Below are positions 26,366 to 30,103 of a stretch of 30,103 nucleotides of DNA, one piece after another. Within the stretch, counting starts at the first letter, position 1, and each line of letters opens with the position of its first letter. The DNA is taken from assembly GCA_937894725.1 (NCBI GenBank), contig CALAYL010000045.1:1-30103 (forward strand), written 5' to 3'. Below the pieces are notes generated by a model, which searched no databases, was not told where the DNA came from, and was given only the letters and a program-made list of their open reading frames with translations. The stretch is from an uncultured Bacteroidota bacterium. GTDB lineage: Bacteria > Bacteroidota > Bacteroidia > Chitinophagales > LD1. A program made the translations under genes and the position numbers.

Positions 26366-26513
26366 AAAATAAAGTTTTGGTTTACTTAAAGGTACTGAAA
26401 ATTTTAGCAAAGAGACATTCTCAATGGTCTTATTTTTTTATTATCTGTGTTTATTGTACATGACAATGAAATCGAAAGGGATTTTAGTAAAAAAGCAGTT
26501 GGTAGATTTTGCT

Positions 26514-26540
26514 TATATTTGAAGGGTAAAAACAACCCTT
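26514..26540 (+). promoter_or_regulatory. Possible -7 box and leader hairpin before the coiled-coil protein
   Basis: TATATTTG (26514-26521) is an exact TAnnTTTG match 25 bases before the ATG at 26547. No TTTG is found at the right distance for a -33 box. Directly after it, AAGGGT (26522-26527) and ACCCTT (26535-26540) can form a six-base hairpin that would lie at the very start of the transcript. The rest of 26366-26513 shows no recognised element. Confidence 0.3.
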
Positions 26541-26546
26541 ATTTAG

Positions 26547-27233
26547 ATGAAAAAGCAATTTTTTTCCTTATTAATTTTTACGCCAGTATTTCTATTTTCT
26601 CAAGTAGATATTCGAGTAGAAGAGCAATCGCTCGGTATGAGCAAAGGTACGCAGCCTGCTTTTGTAGTAACGATACCACAAGTAGAATTAAAAGAGGTAG
26701 AGAGCAATTTTAAAAAGTATATCAAAAAAGGTACAAAGGGGAAAGTCGAAGAAGTGTCGAGTGAAATCATACTGCTAGGGGCTACCAACAACAAGATTTC
26801 GCCATTAGTTTTTGACATGTATGCACGTGTCACACAGTCATCAAATGGTGTAGTGGTGAGTGCTTGGCTTTCTGAGGGCGAGGGTTTTGTGAGTAGTCAG
26901 ACCGCACCTTCAAAGGCTGTAGCATTTAAGCAATATATACGCGCTTTTGCAGTAGATGAATATAAAGAAGCAGTGAAAGAGGAGGTGAAAGAGGAAGAGA
27001 AGAAACTAAAAGACGAGCAAAAAAAATTGGAAGATTTTGAGAAAGACGAGAAGAAAGCAGAATCTAATATCGAATCACATCGGGCAGAAATAGCTAGCCG
27101 TGAAAAAAAAATCGCAGATGAGCAAAAAAACATAGCTACTGCAAAGCAAAACCAACAAACGCAAAAAGGAGAAGTAAGTAAACAAGAAGAAAGTTTGCGC
27201 AAAATACAAGCAAAATACAACAATATTCAATAA
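26547..27233 (+). CDS. Exported coiled-coil protein of unknown family
   Basis: A 228-residue protein that I do not recognise. A signal peptide covers residues 1-19 (cut after FSQ or near it). Residues about 22-137 look like a small mixed alpha/beta domain: strands in AFVVTIPQVEL and SSEIILLGA, a run ending VVVSAWLSEGEGFVSS, then a helix AFKQYIRAFAVDEYK. Residues about 138-228 are a long, highly charged coiled coil rich in Lys, Glu and Gln with heptad-like spacing (EEEKKLKDEQKKLEDFEKDE and onward). It has no lipobox and no T9SS sorting domain, so the periplasm is the likely place. An A9 run at 27103-27111 lies in the coiled-coil part. It stands alone, between glsB and rmlA, with a possible promoter directly upstream. 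Confidence 0.7.
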   Translation: MKKQFFSLLIFTPVFLFSQVDIRVEEQSLGMSKGTQPAFVVTIPQVELKEVESNFKKYIKKGTKGKVEEVSSEIILLGATNNKISPLVFDMYARVTQSSNGVVVSAWLSEGEGFVSSQTAPSKAVAFKQYIRAFAVDEYKEAVKEEVKEEEKKLKDEQKKLEDFEKDEKKAESNIESHRAEIASREKKIADEQKNIATAKQNQQTQKGEVSKQEESLRKIQAKYNNIQ

Positions 27234-27288
27234 GATAATTTCAGTATTCAAAAACTAGGCTTATCTTGTCATTCAATGTAAAATCAAT

Positions 27289-28155
27289 ATGAAAGGAATC
27301 ATCTTGGCTGGAGGCTCAGGCACCCGCCTTTACCCCATCACATACGCCATTAGTAAACAAATTATGCCTATCTATGATAAGCCTATGATTTATTACCCAT
27401 TGTCTGTATTGATGAAAGCGGGTATCAATGAGATTTTAATAATCAGCACGCCTACAGACTTGCCAAATTTTGAACGATTACTGGGAGATGGCAAACAGTT
27501 TGGTTGTTCATTTTCATACAAAGTACAAGAGATACCAAACGGTCTCGCACAGGCTTTTGTACTAGGCGAAGATTTTATAGGCGATGATAAAGTTGCTTTA
27601 ATTTTGGGTGATAATATTTTTTATGGTACAGGACTCGATGAGTTGCTCAAAGCCAATAACGACCCAAGTGGTGGCGTAGTATATGCCTATCATGTGTCTG
27701 ATCCAGACCGCTATGGCGTAGTCCAATTTGATGCTTCGGGCAAGGCTATTTCTATAGAAGAAAAACCTAAAGAACCTAAATCTAACTATGCAGTGCCAGG
27801 GCTTTATTTTTATGATAATGAAGTGGTGAAAATAGCGAAAGAGCTGAAGCCAAGCCCACGAGGGGAGTATGAAATCACCGATGTAAACAAAGTATATCTC
27901 GAACAAGGAAAACTCAAAGTAGGCATACTTGACAGAGGTACTGCTTGGCTCGATACAGGCACATTTGACTCCTTGATGCAAGCATCGCAGTTTGTACAAG
28001 TCATAGAGCAACGTCAGGGCTTGAAAGTAGGCTGTATCGAAGAAGAAGCATACAGACAAGGATTTATTTCGGCACAAGAATTGCGTACACTTGCAGAGCC
28101 CTTGATGAAAAGTGGCTACGGGCAATATTTAATGGAGCTAATCAATACAAAATGA
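27289..28155 (+). CDS. rmlA: Glucose-1-phosphate thymidylyltransferase
   Basis: A 288-residue nucleotidyltransferase that makes dTDP-glucose from dTTP and glucose-1-phosphate, the entry step to dTDP-rhamnose and other deoxysugars of surface polysaccharides. It carries the nucleotide-binding GGSGTRLYP (8-16), KQIMPIYDKPMIYYP (23-37), EIPNGLAQAF (81-90) and LGDNIFYG (106-113, with metal-binding Asp108). Later motifs are EKPKEPKSNYAVPGLYFYD and GTAWLDTGT. The length is standard for RmlA. Its stop overlaps the next start as ATGA, so the two are translationally coupled. The rest of the rhamnose pathway (rmlB, rmlC, rmlD) is not in the window. Confidence 0.95.
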   Translation: MKGIILAGGSGTRLYPITYAISKQIMPIYDKPMIYYPLSVLMKAGINEILIISTPTDLPNFERLLGDGKQFGCSFSYKVQEIPNGLAQAFVLGEDFIGDDKVALILGDNIFYGTGLDELLKANNDPSGGVVYAYHVSDPDRYGVVQFDASGKAISIEEKPKEPKSNYAVPGLYFYDNEVVKIAKELKPSPRGEYEITDVNKVYLEQGKLKVGILDRGTAWLDTGTFDSLMQASQFVQVIEQRQGLKVGCIEEEAYRQGFISAQELRTLAEPLMKSGYGQYLMELINTK

Positions 28156-29090
28156 AAAGAAAAATACTCGTAACTGGTGGAGCTGGATTTGTGGGATCGT
28201 GTATGGTGGATAAGTTGATAGAAGACAAAGACAATTATGTAGTTATTATAGATAATTTATCGACAGGTAATTTGAAAAGGCTACCTACTGTATATTCAGA
28301 TAGGTGGAAATTTATCAAATGTGACGTAAACTCCTACAGAGATTTATCGGCTGTGATGATGGCATTTCAATTTGATTTTGTGTTTCACTATGCAGCTGTA
28401 GTGGGTGTTCAACGCACGCTCGACTATCCAGTATCTGTGTTGAACGACATCAATGGATTTAAATATCTTTTGGATTTGTGTAAAAACACAGGCGTAAAGA
28501 GAGTGTTTTTCTCCTCTTCATCTGAGGTATATGGTGAGCCATTTGAGCATCCACAAAACGAGCAAACAACTCCGCTCAACTCTCGATTGCCCTATGCGGT
28601 AGTGAAGAATGTGGGCGAATCTTTTTTGCGTTCGTACAAACAGGAGTATGACCTAGATTACACGATATTTCGTTTTTTCAACACCTACGGGCCTAAGCAG
28701 AGTCGCGATTTCGTGATGTCGAAGTTTATATCGGCTGCTATGAAAAACCAGGATATAACGATCTATGGCGATGGTTTACAAACACGAACGTTTTGTTTTA
28801 GACAAGACAATGTAGATGCTTGTGCCAATGCTTTTTATAATGATCTTTTTATAAATGATACCGTAAACATTGGTAGCGACTATGAAGTGACAGTGCTTGA
28901 GCTTGCGAGCATGGTTATCGAAGCGGCTAAATCTAGCTCAAAAATAGTATTCCTACCGCCATTGGCTGAAGGGGATATGAGTCGTAGAAAACCCGATGTA
29001 GAAAAGATGCGTTCGCTCTTAGGTAGAGAATTAATCACGATTCCTGATGGTATAAAACGTACCATAGACTCTGGGCTATATAATTTCTAA
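28152..29090 (+). CDS. NAD-dependent epimerase/dehydratase (extended SDR, UDP-glucuronate decarboxylase-like)
   Basis: A 312-residue extended short-chain dehydrogenase/reductase acting on a nucleotide sugar. The NAD-binding GGAGFVG is at 9-15, Asp34 follows strand 2 (VVIIDNLS), SSSSEVYG is at 121-128 and the catalytic pair Tyr148-xxx-Lys152 is in YAVVK. IYGDGLQTRTF and the C-terminal RRKPDVEKM recall UDP-glucuronate decarboxylases and related epimerases. True dTDP-glucose 4,6-dehydratases carry Asp-Glu before VYG; here it is Ser-Glu, so it is not a standard RmlB despite following rmlA. Exact substrate and product are open. It overlaps rmlA by four bases and is four bases before galE. Confidence 0.82.
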   Translation: MKRKILVTGGAGFVGSCMVDKLIEDKDNYVVIIDNLSTGNLKRLPTVYSDRWKFIKCDVNSYRDLSAVMMAFQFDFVFHYAAVVGVQRTLDYPVSVLNDINGFKYLLDLCKNTGVKRVFFSSSSEVYGEPFEHPQNEQTTPLNSRLPYAVVKNVGESFLRSYKQEYDLDYTIFRFFNTYGPKQSRDFVMSKFISAAMKNQDITIYGDGLQTRTFCFRQDNVDACANAFYNDLFINDTVNIGSDYEVTVLELASMVIEAAKSSSKIVFLPPLAEGDMSRRKPDVEKMRSLLGRELITIPDGIKRTIDSGLYNF

Positions 29091-29094
29091 TAAA

Positions 29095-30103
29095 ATGAAA
29101 GTGTTGGTAACAGGTGGTTGTGGCTATATCGGCTCACATACTATTTGTGATTTAGATGCACACAGCTTCGAGGTGTTGAGTCTTGATAGTCACTTGCGTT
29201 CTAAAGCGGATACAATAGCTCGAGTCAATAAAATCACCAATCAACAAGTTGAAAATCACCCCATCGATTTGTGCGATAAAGAAGCGCTCTTTGCTTTCTT
29301 TAATGAGCATAAGGGGATAGAGGGCATTATTCATTTTGCGGCATTGAAATCTGTGCCAGAGTCTGTAGCAAAGCCGCTTTTATATTATAAAAACAATCTA
29401 GATTCTTTGCTCAACCTATTGGCAGCTTGCCATACATTTGACATAAAGTATTTTGTATTTTCTTCGTCATGTTCTGTATATGGCAATGTAGAAATACTGC
29501 CAGTAAAAGAGACCACACCAATGGGTGATGCTGAGTGTCCTTATGCACACACTAAGCAGATTGGGGAACAGATGATAGCACATTTTGCTAAGGTGTCGAA
29601 AACGAAATTTGTGCTACTTCGCTACTTCAATCCTGTAGGCGCACATACGAGTAATCTGATAGGCGAAAATCCAATAGGCACTGTAGCGAATTTAGTACCT
29701 CGTATCACTGGGACTGCTGTAGGCAAGTTTGACAAACTAATGGTGTTTGGATATGACTATCCTACGCGCGATGGCACTTGTATCCGCGATTATATTCATG
29801 TGATGGACATCGCCCATGCACATACTCTGGCGTTGGAGTTTTTAGCCATGGGTCAAGGTCAAGAAATAGTACCTGTATTCAATCTAGGTATAGGAGATGG
29901 GGTGACGGTATTAGAAGCTATACATTCGTTTGAGAAAGTATCTGGTCAGCAACTCAACTACGAACTTGCTGAGCGAAGAGCTGGCGATGTGGTAGCTATC
30001 TATGCCAATAACGATAAGGCTAAAACCCAATTGGGCTGGGAGATACAATACAATCTCGATGATATGATGCGCACGGCATGGGCGTGGGAGCGGGCGTTAG
30101 GGA
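29095..30103 (+). CDS. galE: UDP-glucose 4-epimerase (3' end cut by the window)
   Basis: An open frame from the ATG at 29095 to the window edge, 336 codons with no stop. It interconverts UDP-glucose and UDP-galactose. It has the NAD-binding GGCGYIG (7-13), FAALKSVPESV (81-91), SSSCSVYG (123-130) and the catalytic Tyr150-xxx-Lys154 in YAHTK. FNPVGAH (178-184) and RDGTCIRDYIHVMDIAHAH (225-243) are diagnostic of GalE. Family members have about 338-340 residues, so only a few residues should be missing. It begins four bases after the preceding SDR gene, completing an rmlA-SDR-galE run that supplies nucleotide sugars for surface glycans. Confidence 0.96.
   Translation, partial: MKVLVTGGCGYIGSHTICDLDAHSFEVLSLDSHLRSKADTIARVNKITNQQVENHPIDLCDKEALFAFFNEHKGIEGIIHFAALKSVPESVAKPLLYYKNNLDSLLNLLAACHTFDIKYFVFSSSCSVYGNVEILPVKETTPMGDAECPYAHTKQIGEQMIAHFAKVSKTKFVLLRYFNPVGAHTSNLIGENPIGTVANLVPRITGTAVGKFDKLMVFGYDYPTRDGTCIRDYIHVMDIAHAHTLALEFLAMGQGQEIVPVFNLGIGDGVTVLEAIHSFEKVSGQQLNYELAERRAGDVVAIYANNDKAKTQLGWEIQYNLDDMMRTAWAWERALG

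Noticed and set aside
26447..26713. Plus-strand open frame of 88 codons overlapping the start of the coiled-coil protein
   Set aside because: It is out of frame with a gene that has a clear signal peptide, and its own product has no features.
27232..27267. Inverted repeat AAGATAA/TTATCTT after the coiled-coil gene, considered as a terminator
   Set aside because: A seven-base AT-only stem with a 22-base loop and no T-run is too weak for an intrinsic terminator.
27598..28125. Minus-strand open frame of 175 codons opposite rmlA
   Set aside because: Long for a shadow, but rmlA is unmistakable in the same stretch, and the antisense product is rich in Phe/Tyr/Cys without any recognisable domain.
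28152..29090. Calling the SDR gene rmlB because it follows rmlA
   Set aside because: The Asp-Glu pair expected before Val-Tyr-Gly in 4,6-dehydratases is replaced by Ser-Glu, and other motifs fit decarboxylase/epimerase groups.
1..30103. CRISPR arrays, insertion sequences, prophage or genomic-island borders
   Set aside because: No direct-repeat arrays, transposase or integrase genes, tRNA-flanked repeats or abrupt composition changes were seen.

Overview
The window comes from the chromosome of a member of the Bacteroidota, with moderately AT-rich DNA. Four things support this. There is a complete SprA/Sov outer-membrane translocon of the type IX secretion system (T9SS). A large secreted hydrolase ends in a T9SS sorting domain. 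Two DUF2141 proteins lie in tandem. Gene starts lack Shine-Dalgarno sequences, and several intergenic regions hold TAnnTTTG boxes, the -7 element of Bacteroidota promoters. The order within the phylum cannot be fixed from this piece.

Layout. Positions 60-1894 (+) hold two DUF2141 exported proteins, one lipidated and one soluble, then a small serine esterase. Positions 1899-3110 (-) hold the ribosome-associated GTPase HflX, which starts divergently from a 1025-residue S15/CocE-type secreted hydrolase (3286-6363, +). That hydrolase is followed by a near-ideal intrinsic terminator. Positions 6496-9448 (+) form a tight run: aspS, a scramblase/LURP-one-like protein and the DNA repair glycosylase tag. 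Positions 9478-15470 are one minus-strand block. Read in transcription order it holds a membrane fatty-acid desaturase, a small Cys-rich lipoprotein, grpE, dnaJ, a DUF6134/DUF3108-like exported protein and a NatA/NatB-type ABC exporter. Positions 15638-26111 (+) hold ruvA, sprA (7.5 kb), a DUF502 membrane protein and glutamine-dependent NAD synthetase, the last two coupled by ATGA. A small GlsB/YeaQ-type membrane protein converges on nadE with overlapping stop codons. The right end (+) holds an exported coiled-coil protein of unknown family and a nucleotide-sugar cluster: rmlA, an SDR epimerase/decarboxylase-like gene, and galE cut by the window edge.

How it fits together. Most genes are housekeeping: translation, protein folding, DNA repair and recombination, NAD synthesis, envelope lipids. 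They are mixed with envelope and secretion functions. The S15-like hydrolase should pass the outer membrane through T9SS, whose translocon is encoded about 10 kb away. T9SS cargo is often anchored to surface polysaccharide, and the rmlA-SDR-galE cluster would supply nucleotide sugars for surface glycans, but the sequence does not show that these particular genes serve each other.

I see no rRNA, tRNA, CRISPR array, insertion sequence, phage gene or integration site. No gene-free stretch exceeds 300 bases; the longest, about 170-180 bases, are 1051-1231, 3111-3285, 15471-15637 and 26366-26546. I found no clearly undescribed multi-gene system. The best leads are the unrecognised exported coiled-coil protein, the metal-loop-like motif in the DUF2141 pair, the charged helical insert in SprA, and the unusual nucleophile motif of the T9SS-targeted hydrolase.
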